DNA of 64,000 bases from positions 1 through 64,000 of the forward strand of contig NZ_WXYN01000051.1 of assembly GCF_016881065.1 (NCBI RefSeq), in the 5' to 3' direction. Numbering within the stretch: the first letter of the stretch is position 1; the number at the start of each line of letters is the position of its first letter. The translations under genes and the position numbers were made by a program. A model generated the notes under the pieces. That model saw only the letters and a program-made list of their open reading frames with translations. It was not told the DNA's origin and did not search any database. This DNA is from Planococcus soli (GTDB lineage: Bacteria > Bacillota > Bacilli > Bacillales_A > Planococcaceae). Of this stretch, positions 52,972-62,604 are shown in pieces.

Positions 52972-53151
52972 ATGGCACAAGGCATTCACAGGATTTTAGA
53001 GGAACGAGGGATTCAGGTACCGGAGGCGCATCAGGAAATGCTGGCGCAGCAGATGCAGGCGGTGCAGCAATTGCGCAATACGGTGGACAATTCGCAGCTG
53101 AAGGATTTCGATATGGCGCTGACGCATGTGCCGGGAGGTGAACGGCCATGA
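52972..53151 (+). CDS. Small helical protein coupled to the amidase
   Basis: 59 residues, ATG with GGGAGGAC 7 nt upstream. Predicted mostly helical, glutamine-rich (HQEMLAQQMQAVQQLRNTV). It overlaps the amidase gene by the sequence ATGA. Size, position and helical nature recall the small subunits of amidases (GatC in GatCAB; AtzG with AtzE). I do not recognise a family; the partner role is inference. Confidence 0.72.
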   Translation: MAQGIHRILEERGIQVPEAHQEMLAQQMQAVQQLRNTVDNSQLKDFDMALTHVPGGERP

Positions 53152-54566
53152 ATAGAGAATTGGCAGCCCAATCCATCGGGGAGTTGGCACCCAAGCTGCG
53201 CGACAAGCAGGTGTCGCCCGTTGAACTGGCCCAAGCAGTATTGGCCAATGTCGATGCTTACAACGGCGAAATCAATGCTTTTATTCGCGTGCAAAAGGAA
53301 CAGGCGCTGGAATCGGCGAGGCAGGCAGAGCAGGAGATCCAAAGCGGCAATTACCGCGGCTTCCTGCACGGCATCCCGATGGCGCTGAAAGATATTTTGT
53401 ATTTTAAGGACGAACCGGCAACGATGGGCTCAAAAATCCATGAAGGTTTTATAGCCGACTTTGACGCAACGGTAGTGTCGAAGCTCAAGTTATCTGGCGT
53501 GACGTTTCACGGCAAACTCAATATGCACGAATATGCCTGGGGCGCGACAACAACCAATCCTCACTACGGTGCATGCAAAAATCCGTGGGACTTAAGCAAA
53601 ATTCCAGGAGGCTCAAGTGGCGGTTCGGGTGCAGCGGTCGCAGCGAACATGACGATTGCCTCGCTCGGGACGGATACCGGTGGTTCAATTCGAATCCCGG
53701 CGTCGAGCTGCGGCATTATCGGTTTAAAGCCGACGCATGGCCGCATCAGCAAGTACGGCTGTTTTCCGCTATCGTGGAGCCTCGATCATATCGGGCCGAT
53801 GACAAAAACCGTCTTTGATGCCGCGCTTCTTCTGGAAGTGCTCGGCGGCTACGACCCGAAAGACCCGACCTCGGTCGACCGGCCGACACAAAACTATTCC
53901 GGAGGGTTGAACGAAGATGTCAAAGGGATGGTCATCGGCATCGAAGAAAGCTATTTTTTCAAAAATGTCGACAACCGAGTCAATGAGGCGGTGCAAAATG
54001 CGCTGCAGCAGTTGGAGAAGCTGGGTGCCCGGATCGAACCGGTACGGATTCCGTCACTTGCGCAAGCTGAATTTGCGGAACTGGTCACCATCACTACTGA
54101 AGCGAGCGCTATCCATCACGACAACCTCGTCAAACAGCCGGAGAAATTCGGTGAAGATGTCCGCTTCCTGCTCGAGGTAGGCGAGCTGATGTCCGGTGTC
54201 GATTATGTACAGTCCCAGCAGATCCGCCGCAAGCTGGATCTCGAATTTGCGGCAGCTTTTGAAAAAGTGGACGTGCTCATTTCGCCGACCCTGCCATTCC
54301 TGTCGCCGCCGATCGGCGACAGCACCGTCGATATCAATGGCCAGGCGCTGAGTTTTTTAGATGAAGTTATCCGTTTTACGGGTCCCGGAAATCTTACCGG
54401 CTTGCCCGCGCTCAGCATCCCGTGCGGCGTCCGCGACGGAATGCCAGTCGGCCTGCAAATCATGGGTCCCGCTTTCCAGGAGGAAAAAGTCCTCAACGTC
54501 GCCTATGCGCTCGAAAAGCTCGAATTGATGCAAGGGCAGAAGGCGGACTTAAAGGTTATCCGATAA
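53148..54566 (+). CDS. Amidase-signature-family amidase
   Basis: 472 residues. The catalytic triad is visible: Lys81 (MALKDI), Ser156 (PGGSSGGSG) and Ser180 (TDTGGSIRIPAS). The typical GLKPTHGRIS and late LTGLPALSIP follow. It resembles GatA and AtzE-type amidases that hydrolyse amides. No gatB or gatC is near, so it is unlikely to be the tRNA amidotransferase. With the overlapping small gene upstream it may form a two-subunit hydrolase for a ureido or amide compound; an acetamidase gene follows beyond repeat copy C. Confidence 0.9.
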   Translation: MNRELAAQSIGELAPKLRDKQVSPVELAQAVLANVDAYNGEINAFIRVQKEQALESARQAEQEIQSGNYRGFLHGIPMALKDILYFKDEPATMGSKIHEGFIADFDATVVSKLKLSGVTFHGKLNMHEYAWGATTTNPHYGACKNPWDLSKIPGGSSGGSGAAVAANMTIASLGTDTGGSIRIPASSCGIIGLKPTHGRISKYGCFPLSWSLDHIGPMTKTVFDAALLLEVLGGYDPKDPTSVDRPTQNYSGGLNEDVKGMVIGIEESYFFKNVDNRVNEAVQNALQQLEKLGARIEPVRIPSLAQAEFAELVTITTEASAIHHDNLVKQPEKFGEDVRFLLEVGELMSGVDYVQSQQIRRKLDLEFAAAFEKVDVLISPTLPFLSPPIGDSTVDINGQALSFLDEVIRFTGPGNLTGLPALSIPCGVRDGMPVGLQIMGPAFQEEKVLNVAYALEKLELMQGQKADLKVIR

Positions 54567-54578
54567 CTCGTTTCGGCT

Positions 54579-54746
54579 GGCATACGATTCGCTGAATGCG
54601 AAATGCGATCCATTGCGGATAAAATACGATCCATAGCGAATAAAATACGATCCATAGCGAATAAAATATGTTCCACAACACGAAAATTACGATTCTGAAG
54701 CGGAAAGCGCAGACTTGCGCTTTCCTGGGGTTGGGTATACAAGCGG
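54579..54746. repeat. 21-bp array plus hairpin, family A-D, copy C
   Basis: Six units start at 54579, 54600, 54621, 54642, 54663 and 54684, beginning 12 nt after the amidase stop. Units 3 and 4 are identical (AAAATACGATCCATAGCG plus AAT). The last unit runs in the same phase as in copies A and D into the hairpin GGAAAGCGC (54702-54710) / GCGCTTTCC (54717-54725) and the TGGGGTTGGG tail. Confidence 0.94.
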
Positions 54747-54882
54747 TTTTCGGGCTTTGTCTCGTATTGGGCCCCATTTGTACTGCCTATTGCCCACTCT
54801 GGACGGTATGTCCATTTTGCTGGAAGAAACCACTGGTTTTATTCCATAATCCGACTTTCCAACCAAGAAAGGATGAACTTAA
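54747..54882. other. Upstream region of the acetamidase gene
   Basis: No gene and no clear promoter. A ribosome site lies near 54868. Confidence 0.3.
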
Positions 54883-55824
54883 TTGGCCAACACGCATAAA
54901 TTTCCGGAAGACCGCGTGCATTACACGTGGGATAAAGATCCGCAGCCGGTCCTAACGATCGACAGCGGGGATCAGGTGGATTTCTCCACGCGGGAAGTGG
55001 CGGACAATCAATTCAATAAAGATTCCAAAACCGAAGACATCGCTACGCTCGACTGGGCGAAAGTCTATCCGCTTGCGGGACCAGTCGGGATTCGTGGAGC
55101 GGAACCGGGCGACACATTGGAAGTGGAAATCCTTGCTCTGACACCGGGAAGCTGGGGGTGGATGGCTATTTTGCCGGGGCTGGGCCTCTTGCCAGAAGAG
55201 TTTCCGGATGCCTATTTGCGGACCTTTGATTTGAGCGATGGGGAGTTTATCCAGTTCAGCGACAACATCAAAGTGCCGATCACCCCGTTTCTCGGCACGA
55301 TGGGTGTTGGTCCGGCAAACGCCGAGGGCCAGACGATCATGCCGCCCGGAACATTTGGCGGCAATATGGACACCCGGCAATTGACCGTCGGCACGAAACT
55401 GTATCTGCCGGTGCAGGTTGCAGGCGCGATGTTCAGCTGCGGTGACGCCCATGCGGCGCAAGGCGACGGTGAAGTTTGTGTGACGGCACTCGAATGTCCG
55501 ATGCAGGCGTCGCTGAAATTCCGCCTCATCAAAGGCAAGACGATTCCGGCGCCGCAGTTCCATACGGCTAGCGCACTGACGCCAAAAGTCGACCATAAAG
55601 GGTTTTACGGCACGACTGGCGTAGGACCTGATTTAATGGAAGCTGCGCGCGATTCCGTCCGCGCCATGGTCGACCACATCTCTGAAAACTACGGCCTTGA
55701 ACCCAAAGATGCGTACTTGCTGTGCAGTTTATGCGTTGACCTTAAAATTTCCGAAATCGTCGATGCCGGGCAGTATATTGTCAGTGCTGTACTGCCGCTC
55801 GCGGTGATTCAGAAAAATGAATAA
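54883..55824 (+). CDS. Acetamidase/formamidase-family hydrolase
   Basis: 313 residues with TTG start; AAGAAAGGATG lies about 9 nt upstream. GPVGIRGAEPGDTLEVEIL, NMDTRQLTVGTKLYLPVQVAGAMFSCGDAHAAQGDGEV and the C-terminal CSLCVDLKISEIVD are family hallmarks; CGDAHAAQGDGE contains the metal-binding residues. Family members release ammonia from formamide or acetamide. It may act with the amidase upstream. Confidence 0.93.
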   Translation: MANTHKFPEDRVHYTWDKDPQPVLTIDSGDQVDFSTREVADNQFNKDSKTEDIATLDWAKVYPLAGPVGIRGAEPGDTLEVEILALTPGSWGWMAILPGLGLLPEEFPDAYLRTFDLSDGEFIQFSDNIKVPITPFLGTMGVGPANAEGQTIMPPGTFGGNMDTRQLTVGTKLYLPVQVAGAMFSCGDAHAAQGDGEVCVTALECPMQASLKFRLIKGKTIPAPQFHTASALTPKVDHKGFYGTTGVGPDLMEAARDSVRAMVDHISENYGLEPKDAYLLCSLCVDLKISEIVDAGQYIVSAVLPLAVIQKNE

Positions 55825-55831
55825 AAGAGGG

Positions 55832-55862
55832 AAGCGCTGCCAAATCCGGCGCGCTTTTTCTT
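55832..55862 (+). terminator. Terminator of the acetamidase gene
   Basis: AAGCGC/GCGCTT with an inner GCC/GGC pairing, followed by TTT. Confidence 0.75.
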
Positions 55863-56001
55863 TCTTTGAAAAATTTACATAGAGTTATCTTAATTGTCTG
55901 TATTATTTGTAAATATAATGATAAAATAACATCAAGTTTGCAAGTATCGGTCATAAAGCGACAATGCTCAAAATAACTTTAGTATGAAGGGGATCCTCTG
56001 G

Positions 56002-57006
56002 ATGAAAGATATTTACTTTGAGAAAGATTATGGGCGTTTGTACGAAAAGATTGAGAATGGTGAGTGTGAGGAATTTATTTTTCGGCATGAATTAGGCGTG
56101 GTTCAGCATTTATTTATCAAACGCAACATTCCGATTGAGCTGGAGGGAGAAGTATTCTACGATCTGGTGACGCCGTACGGATATGGGGGCCCGCGTATTG
56201 TCAGCGGCAGGGACGAGAACCGCGCAGCTCTCGCGGCTGCTTTCGAGCAGGCTTTCCGGGAGCACTGCCTCGAAGAAGGCATTGTGGCCGAGTCTGTCCG
56301 TTTTCACCCGATCATCAAAAATCATCTGGATTTCGGTTCCTGCTATGAGCTGAGTTTCAAACGCAATACGATTCAAACTCGCCTCGCCGGCATTGATGAT
56401 CCCATTCTCACGGAATACTCGGCTTCGTGCAGACGGGACATCCGCCACGGGCTGAAAGCTGGCGTGGAATATCGTGTCATCGACCATCCAGAGAACTTGA
56501 AAGATTTCAAGGAGTTGTATACTTCCACTCTTCAGCGCAACGATGCGGATTCGGTTTATTATTTTGACGATGAGTATTTTCAAAACTGCATCGATTGGCT
56601 CGGAGACTATTTGGTTGTTGTGGAAGTGAAATACGAAGACAAGATCATCGGCATGAGCCTGAACTTTGTTTGCGGCGACTCTATTCATGTCCATCTGACG
56701 GGAACGCGCCAGGAGTTCCATCAACTGGCTCCGGCTTACATTCTGCAATACGCCCTTGTGTTATGGGGAAAAGAGCAGGGCAAGCAATTGATTCATCATG
56801 GAGGCGGGCGGACCGGAGAAGCGAACGACAAGCTTTATCTATTTAAGAAAAAATTTGGCCGCAATGAGGAGTTCGAGTATTTTATCGGACAAAAAATATG
56901 GAATCAAACAGTGTATGAACGGCTTTGCGAAAGAGTGGATGCGCCTGCCGATGCAAGGCGCTTTCCAGCATACCGCCTTGATGATTCCCTTGTACCGATA
57001 AGCTGA
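56002..57006 (+). CDS. FemAB/GNAT-like acyltransferase
   Basis: 334 residues from ATG 56002 (AAGGGGAT 8 nt upstream). A double-GNAT, FemAB-like protein: FEKDYGRLYEKIENGE start, TPYGYGGPRI, SASCRRDIRHGLKAG and the late PAYILQYALVLWGKEQGKQLIHHGGG typical of Acetyltransf_6 proteins. They transfer acyl or aminoacyl groups in cell-wall or glycan synthesis. It is followed after about 24 nt by a PLP-enzyme-like gene; together they may make and acylate an amino sugar. Confidence 0.82.
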   Translation: MKDIYFEKDYGRLYEKIENGECEEFIFRHELGVVQHLFIKRNIPIELEGEVFYDLVTPYGYGGPRIVSGRDENRAALAAAFEQAFREHCLEEGIVAESVRFHPIIKNHLDFGSCYELSFKRNTIQTRLAGIDDPILTEYSASCRRDIRHGLKAGVEYRVIDHPENLKDFKELYTSTLQRNDADSVYYFDDEYFQNCIDWLGDYLVVVEVKYEDKIIGMSLNFVCGDSIHVHLTGTRQEFHQLAPAYILQYALVLWGKEQGKQLIHHGGGRTGEANDKLYLFKKKFGRNEEFEYFIGQKIWNQTVYERLCERVDAPADARRFPAYRLDDSLVPIS

Positions 57007-57030
57007 AGCACAAATAGGAGGAAGTCTCAC

Positions 57031-57984
57031 ATGAAAGAAATAGGCGGATATTTTGGGTTGGATGATTTGGTCAGAAATGAATTTTACGAGGAGTTGCTTG
57101 CGCTCAATAGCGGGCGGAATTCTTTGCTGTATTTAATGAAGGCACGGAATATCACGAAACTGCACATCCCATATTATTTATGCGACTCCGTCAGTAACCT
57201 GCTGAAGGAGTATGGCTACAATTTCGAGTATTATCACATTGACCAGGAGTTTCAGCCGATTTTTGACAAGGAGCTGGAACAGGGAGAATTCCTGTACATT
57301 GTCAATTTGTATGGACAAACTGCGAACAGACAGACGCTGGCGCTAAAGCAGCGTTTCGGACAAGTGATTCTTGACCATAGCCATGCCTTTTTCCAGGAGC
57401 CTGTGGAAGGTGTTGACACAATTTACTCGTGCCGCAAATTTTTCGGCGTGCCGGACGGCGCTTATTTGGCGACCGATGCTGTTCTGCATGAAACGCTTGA
57501 GCAAGATGTATCTCTTGATCGCATGAGCCATATCATGGGGCGTTATGAAGGAACGGCCAGCGGCTATTATGCTGACTTTCGGCGAAATGGAGATGCCTTG
57601 GATGCAACACCGCTCCGGACGATGTCAAAACTGACGCGTAATCTGATGGGTGCAATCGACTACGGACAGGCGCGCCAGACGCGAAATGAAAACTATGCTT
57701 ACTTGGAGCAGCAGCTGGGGGCAGACAATCCCTTAAAATTGACGGTGCCGGATGGTGCTTTTGCTTATCCATTTCTGGTGGAGGACGGTACAGCCATCCG
57801 GAACAAGCTGGTCGAACAGAAAATTTACATACCGCTTCTTTGGCCGAATGTAATGAGCGACTGTCCGGAAGACAGCATCGAATACCAGTACGCGGCAAAC
57901 ATCCTGCCGCTGCCGTGCGACCAGCGCTATGGAATAGAGGATATGGCGTATTTGGTGGAAAAGGTAAAGGGGCAGTTGACTTAA
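57031..57984 (+). CDS. DegT/DnrJ-like PLP-dependent aminotransferase
   Basis: 317 residues. LNSGRNSLLYLMKARNITKLHIPYYLCDSV at the N-terminus, VILDHSHAFFQEP as the cofactor-contact aspartate and histidine, and SCRKFFGVPDGAYL as the likely lysine site resemble DegT/DnrJ/EryC1 sugar aminotransferases. It is shorter than the typical 370 residues and divergent. It follows the FemAB-like gene and ends the two-gene operon. Amino-sugar synthesis for surface glycans is inferred. Confidence 0.72.
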   Translation: MKEIGGYFGLDDLVRNEFYEELLALNSGRNSLLYLMKARNITKLHIPYYLCDSVSNLLKEYGYNFEYYHIDQEFQPIFDKELEQGEFLYIVNLYGQTANRQTLALKQRFGQVILDHSHAFFQEPVEGVDTIYSCRKFFGVPDGAYLATDAVLHETLEQDVSLDRMSHIMGRYEGTASGYYADFRRNGDALDATPLRTMSKLTRNLMGAIDYGQARQTRNENYAYLEQQLGADNPLKLTVPDGAFAYPFLVEDGTAIRNKLVEQKIYIPLLWPNVMSDCPEDSIEYQYAANILPLPCDQRYGIEDMAYLVEKVKGQLT

Positions 57985-58017
57985 CATCCACGATTGGCAA
58001 AACAGAAAAGGCATCCT

Positions 58018-58050
58018 AAAAGGAACGGGCCCAAAGCTCGTTCCTTTTTT
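58018..58050 (+). terminator. Terminator of the FemAB-PLP operon
   Basis: GAACGGGC / GCTCGTTC (one G-T pair) extended by AAAAG/CTTTT, followed by T-run. Confidence 0.85.
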
Positions 58051-58198
58051 GGTTGCCGCAGTTTTAGCCGAGAAAATCCTCGCTCATTTGTAAATTAACT
58101 GTAAAAAATATTAAATTCTTGTAAAGAGTATTGGAAAAACGATGCTATAATAAACTGAATAGTTGAATAAATAAATCTTTGAAATAGAGGAAAGAGTG

Positions 58199-60322
58199 AT
58201 GAAGTTGTTCACAAATCTTCCAAGGGAGCTGCCTATAAAAAAACTGGCGGTCTGGATGTTGACAGCGTTTTTTATGATTGGCTTACCGCTGCTGACCTTG
58301 TATATCAGTGAAACCATTGTTCGACAGGCATTGGATATGCCGTTTTCCGTTTGGACGACAGAGTTTACAAAGCGTTTTGCATTAAATGCCATCATCTTAA
58401 TTGCCATCTTTAATGTCTTGTATATTTTGCCGCGCAAATGGTTCCTGTTCACCAGCTTTGGGCTGAGCTGCGTCTTGGTCATTTTTGCGATCGCCAATAG
58501 TATAAAAATCGAGCTGCGCAATTCCCCGATTTCATTGGGAGATTTTGCGCTGTTAGATGAATTGCGCGGCTTGGAAAATCCCGTCGATTTGTCAATGCCG
58601 CTCATTGTTGGGGGTTGTGCGGTTTTTCTGGCAATCACAGTGGGAATTTTTTGGCTGGTGCCAAAAATCAAAGAGCTGTGGTGGATGAAAGTTGGTATAT
58701 CTCTGATTTCCTTGGCGTTTCTTGCGATGCTGTGGACCGGCTATCCGTTTTCCCCGATGGAGAAAGTGCAGTTTCAAAACACGTGGTGGCAGCAGGAAGT
58801 CGGAACGATGAGAAACGGATTGTTTGGCAATTTCGTCCTGCTGGCACAACAGTCGAACATCGACCCACCGGAGGGCTATTCGGAAAACAGGATTGAATCG
58901 ATTGGCAATGAGTATGTGCCAGCTGGCGGCACCGCAGGAGAAAAACCAAATGTCGTCATACTCATGAGTGAGGCATTTATCGATCCTTATCATTTTGGAG
59001 CTGAGAATTTCACTGAAGATCCAATTCCGAATTTCCGCCAGTTTTATGAAGAATCGCTGCACGGCACGATGTATTCGCCGGAGTTCGGCGGCGGGACTGC
59101 CAATGTCGAGTTCGAGGCGTTGACGGGTTTGAGCCGCCAGTTTATGCCCGACAGCTCGGTCGCTTATCAGCTGTATGTCAAAAAACCTCTGCCATCTGCG
59201 GCCTATGCGTTTAAAGCGGCAGGGTATGAGACGACAGCGATTCATTCGTATTTCGGCTGGTATTACCAGCGTGAATCCGTCTATCGCCTATTGGGTTTTG
59301 ACCAGTTTATCTCAGGTGAATTCATGGATCTCGACCACGCCCTCGGTTCGGGCTGGGGGTTTCCGAAAGACCACAACATCTCCACTTCGGTGCTGGAAAC
59401 TCTGGATGCAACAGAAGGCAAGGATTTTGTCCATGCGGTAGCGGTTGAAGGCCATCAGCCTTATCAGCCTCAGGAAGATTCTCCATTTATCAAAACCGGG
59501 GGGCTTCCAGACATTACCCGGCAGTATTTAAATAAATTCACTGACAGGATGAACAGTGTCGACAAAGAAATCGGCCGTCTTGTTGAGGAGCTTGAAAAGC
59601 GCAGTGAGCCGACCATTCTTATCTTTTTCGGCGATCATTACCCGACTTTCGGAAACAATGATCAAGTCTACGGCGCACAAGGTACGCAAGTGGCGAACAA
59701 TATGCTGGGGGATTACGAAGATTTCATCAACACCCATAATGTTCCTTATTTTATCTGGAATTCGGAAGGCAATGAACCAGAAGAGTTGGACTTGTCGCCA
59801 AACCAATTTGGAGCCATCGCTTTGGAGATGGCCGGTGTGGAAGGCAATGCGGTGACCGCTATATTGGATGACATGCGGGCAAAAGGCGATGCCGTTATTC
59901 CGTATAACCAGTGGCAACAACAGATGGGCGCGCAGACTGAAGAAATGGAGGATCTGCACCAACTGCAATACGATTTGCTTCACGGCAGCCGGCATGTGGA
60001 AGAGGCGATTCCCGGTTTGATCGATGCACCGGCGGAAGATTACCACCTTGGCCTGGCGTCTGACATGGAAATACAGGAAATCACCAGTCTTGGCAGCGCC
60101 TATGAAATCCTTGCCGAAGGCGTCCCGAAATTCACCAAACTCTTAAGTGAAGATGACACAGAGCTGGTAGCCGAATGGAATGAACTGGGCAATGGCCGTT
60201 CTTCATTCACAGTCAATAAAAGCGATGTGGAAGCGGGAGAAAAATTCCGGTTTGCACTCTACGATTCGCTGGATAATATCCTCCGGAGCACCGACTATTT
60301 TGAGATAGCGGAAGCTCCATAA
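58199..60322 (+). CDS. LTA-synthase-family sulfatase-like protein
   Basis: 707 residues from ATG 58199 (AGAGGAAAG upstream; GTG 58196 is possible). Five N-terminal membrane helices (about 18-205), then an alkaline-phosphatase-fold domain: PNVVILMSEAFIDP, nucleophile threonine in GGGTANVEFEALTG, HSYFGWYYQRE, and IFFGDHYPTFG. An extra 200-residue C-terminal part (from about 515) is unlike classic LtaS. It acts outside the membrane and transfers glycerol phosphate or similar groups to surface polymers. It is convergent with the sulfotransferase gene. Confidence 0.9.
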   Translation: MKLFTNLPRELPIKKLAVWMLTAFFMIGLPLLTLYISETIVRQALDMPFSVWTTEFTKRFALNAIILIAIFNVLYILPRKWFLFTSFGLSCVLVIFAIANSIKIELRNSPISLGDFALLDELRGLENPVDLSMPLIVGGCAVFLAITVGIFWLVPKIKELWWMKVGISLISLAFLAMLWTGYPFSPMEKVQFQNTWWQQEVGTMRNGLFGNFVLLAQQSNIDPPEGYSENRIESIGNEYVPAGGTAGEKPNVVILMSEAFIDPYHFGAENFTEDPIPNFRQFYEESLHGTMYSPEFGGGTANVEFEALTGLSRQFMPDSSVAYQLYVKKPLPSAAYAFKAAGYETTAIHSYFGWYYQRESVYRLLGFDQFISGEFMDLDHALGSGWGFPKDHNISTSVLETLDATEGKDFVHAVAVEGHQPYQPQEDSPFIKTGGLPDITRQYLNKFTDRMNSVDKEIGRLVEELEKRSEPTILIFFGDHYPTFGNNDQVYGAQGTQVANNMLGDYEDFINTHNVPYFIWNSEGNEPEELDLSPNQFGAIALEMAGVEGNAVTAILDDMRAKGDAVIPYNQWQQQMGAQTEEMEDLHQLQYDLLHGSRHVEEAIPGLIDAPAEDYHLGLASDMEIQEITSLGSAYEILAEGVPKFTKLLSEDDTELVAEWNELGNGRSSFTVNKSDVEAGEKFRFALYDSLDNILRSTDYFEIAEAP

Positions 60323-60326
60323 CGGG

Positions 60327-60367
60327 AAAAAGAGCAAGTGAAGATTGACTTCACTTGCTCTTTTTTG
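60327..60367. terminator. Bidirectional terminator
   Basis: A perfect 17-bp stem with 5-nt loop (60327-60343 with 60349-60365), A-rich left flank, T-run right. It serves the LTA-synthase-like and sulfotransferase genes. Confidence 0.93.
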
Positions 60368-60369
60368 CT

Positions 60370-61986
60370 TTATTCAAACCAATAATCCTCAAAGCGATGC
60401 TTAAAGACCCGGTAAGAGAACGTGCTCGCTTCGTAGTTGAACTGAGCCAGCAAGTCGCCTTCTGCACTGTATTCTTCCAGGGTCTTGGCCATGCCGCTGT
60501 TGACGACGATCGAGTCGCCGATCAATTGGGCGTTGCTGACGATAGAGGAATAGGGCACATCAAACTCCTGGACCAGATCGTAGCTGCGTGTGCTTTCATC
60601 GACCAGGTATTTGGTGAATTTGGAGCGGTCCTCGCCATTGGCTTCGAATGTCTGGCTGGTTTCGCGGATGACCGCACCTTCATAATCGGGGCGGCTTTCA
60701 TACCACCAGTAATTGTTATTGTACATATACAAGTAGTACTGGCCTTCCGGCAGGCTGTCGTCTGCCACATAGGTGACGGAATGCTGGCCGGCCTGGCTCG
60801 GAAATTCACTGGATTTTTGGAGCCGCAAGTCTTCGCCTTCGGTGCCGGCCCAAACATCATGTATGCCGATCAAGTAGTTGATCGCCGGCTGTGTATAGAT
60901 GTCGTCGACTTTGATGATAGTCGAGTTTTCACGTGCACTGAGAATCACCGAGTCGCCAACCAAGTCGATGGAGTTAAAATGGATCCAGTCCCAGACGCTT
61001 TTTTCGTCCATTTCCACAGGCTGGGTTTCTTGCTTGTAGCCGCTCAGCAATTCATTGAAATCTATGAGCAGTTTTTGTTCGCCTGTATTGAGGTCAATGC
61101 TCATCACCATGTCCTCGACGGTATCTTTCGAGGAATCGGAAACCAGTGCCAGCACCTGGCCGTCGTCGTTGATGACAAAATCATGATGCATGACATAGCC
61201 ATTCAGTTCATACGTATCGGTGATTTTGCCGAGCGGGTTCATCCGGGCGAGTTTCTGGTCAGTGGCAGTAAAGACCATCGAATCTTCGAAAGCCGCCATT
61301 CGGTCCATCCGGTAATCCTCGGAAACAATTTCCGCGCGCAAAGTGCCGTCGTTATCAAACAGGAACGTATAGCCGTCGTAATTATTGATGCCCATCAGCA
61401 CAAACAAGCCGTCTGCAAGCTCCGTATTGCCGGATGCCGCTGTCTGCTCCATGGTAATCGGGTAGCCGGAGGTGGTTTCTGGTGCGGCCACCTTGAATGA
61501 ATACGTATCGCCTTCCATTCCTTCTTCATTGATATACGTGACAGAAACGGTGTTTTCTTTACCGGGAACGAGGCCGATCAGCTGGTATTCTGCGATTGCC
61601 GCATCGGTATTTGCATCTTTTGCTGCGCGTGTGAAATCAGCTGTGCCTTCTGCTGAAATGGTGTATTCCAATGTGCCGGAATCCGCTGCCTGGAAATGGA
61701 GATAGAGCCCCGTTGTGTTGGTGCCGAACGGGTTCATCACTGCAAGCGGTTCTTCAACGGCATAGTTTTCTTGATCCTTTAAAGCGTCCAGCTCCTGCTG
61801 AAGCTGCTCGACTACGTTGACATCATAAGCGGAACTCGAAGCGCTGACCCGCGTATCGAGAAATGTCAGTTTTTCCACCGGGACCTCTATTTCGCCATGA
61901 TCGTCTATCTTTACTTCATCGCTGCAAGCTGTCAGCAAAGCCGCAGCCATCAGCAGAGCAGCAGGAAGCCAAATTTTTCGTTTCAT
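60370..61986 (-). CDS. Arylsulfate sulfotransferase-family lipoprotein
   Basis: 538 residues. A lipobox LLTACS places the lipidated cysteine near 21. An N-terminal Ig-like domain (about 35-160) is followed by a six-bladed propeller. The catalytic residues known from E. coli AssT have counterparts: VMHHDFVIN, WDWIHFNSID, LSARENSTIIK and QHSVTYV. AssT enzymes transfer sulfate from one phenol to another in the periplasm. A lipoprotein form in a Gram-positive bacterium should act on the outer membrane face. Substrate unknown. A long open frame on the opposite strand is a shadow. Confidence 0.9.
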   Translation of the reverse strand: MKRKIWLPAALLMAAALLTACSDEVKIDDHGEIEVPVEKLTFLDTRVSASSSAYDVNVVEQLQQELDALKDQENYAVEEPLAVMNPFGTNTTGLYLHFQAADSGTLEYTISAEGTADFTRAAKDANTDAAIAEYQLIGLVPGKENTVSVTYINEEGMEGDTYSFKVAAPETTSGYPITMEQTAASGNTELADGLFVLMGINNYDGYTFLFDNDGTLRAEIVSEDYRMDRMAAFEDSMVFTATDQKLARMNPLGKITDTYELNGYVMHHDFVINDDGQVLALVSDSSKDTVEDMVMSIDLNTGEQKLLIDFNELLSGYKQETQPVEMDEKSVWDWIHFNSIDLVGDSVILSARENSTIIKVDDIYTQPAINYLIGIHDVWAGTEGEDLRLQKSSEFPSQAGQHSVTYVADDSLPEGQYYLYMYNNNYWWYESRPDYEGAVIRETSQTFEANGEDRSKFTKYLVDESTRSYDLVQEFDVPYSSIVSNAQLIGDSIVVNSGMAKTLEEYSAEGDLLAQFNYEASTFSYRVFKHRFEDYWFE

Positions 61987-62161
61987 ATGTAATCCTCCAT
62001 TATGTGATGGTAATCAATAAATCTTAGTAACTTTAACACAATTAGAAAGGTAAATTCAATTTAATGATGGAAATTTGTCATTTTGTTCATTGGAATTAAA
62101 AGGGTTTTGGATTCTTTTCGGCGAATCACTTTGGAAATAAAACAAAAAGGGAGTGTGTTTC

Positions 62162-62545
62162 ATGACTGAAGAATTCAAGATACAGCCCGGCTCTATCATT
62201 TCGGCAGATTTGACTGTCCATCACGCAGAAGGGGTCCGCGATTTCTATAAGGAAGTAATTGGCTGGCAGCACAGCGGTTTCCGGATGGGGGACTATGACG
62301 ATTACATGATGAATACGCCGGATGGCAACCCGGCAGCCGGCATCTGCCACCAGGCGGGCGTCAATAGAGGGCTGCCGCAGCTTTGGATCGTTTATTTTGC
62401 AGTGGCAGACTTGAAGCAAAGCCTGGAAATGTGCCGGAATCGCGGCGGCATCGTCCATCGCCAACCGGAAGGCACCATCACCTCCGGAAGCTACGCCATC
62501 ATCGAATATCCTGCCGGCGCATTCTGCGGATTGAGCCAGACTTAG
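62162..62545 (+). CDS. VOC/glyoxalase-family protein
   Basis: 127 residues from ATG 62162 (AAAAAGGGAG upstream). A single glyoxalase/VOC domain: DLTVHHAEGVRDFYKEVIGWQ, MMNTPDGNPAAGICH, and YAIIEYPAGAFCGL. The histidine and late residues could bind a metal. Function unknown. It stands alone; repeat copy D begins 60 nt after its stop. Confidence 0.85.
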   Translation: MTEEFKIQPGSIISADLTVHHAEGVRDFYKEVIGWQHSGFRMGDYDDYMMNTPDGNPAAGICHQAGVNRGLPQLWIVYFAVADLKQSLEMCRNRGGIVHRQPEGTITSGSYAIIEYPAGAFCGLSQT

Positions 62546-62604
62546 GATGCGTGTTGAAGGGAAAGCGCTTTGGCAGGAACCGTCCGATATTCGGCTGTAT
62601 TGTT

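Noticed and set aside
60355-61500. A 381-codon plus-strand open frame opposite the sulfotransferase gene
   Set aside because: It begins in the terminator, has no ribosome site and no family features, while the minus-strand protein has a lipobox and a complete catalytic set.
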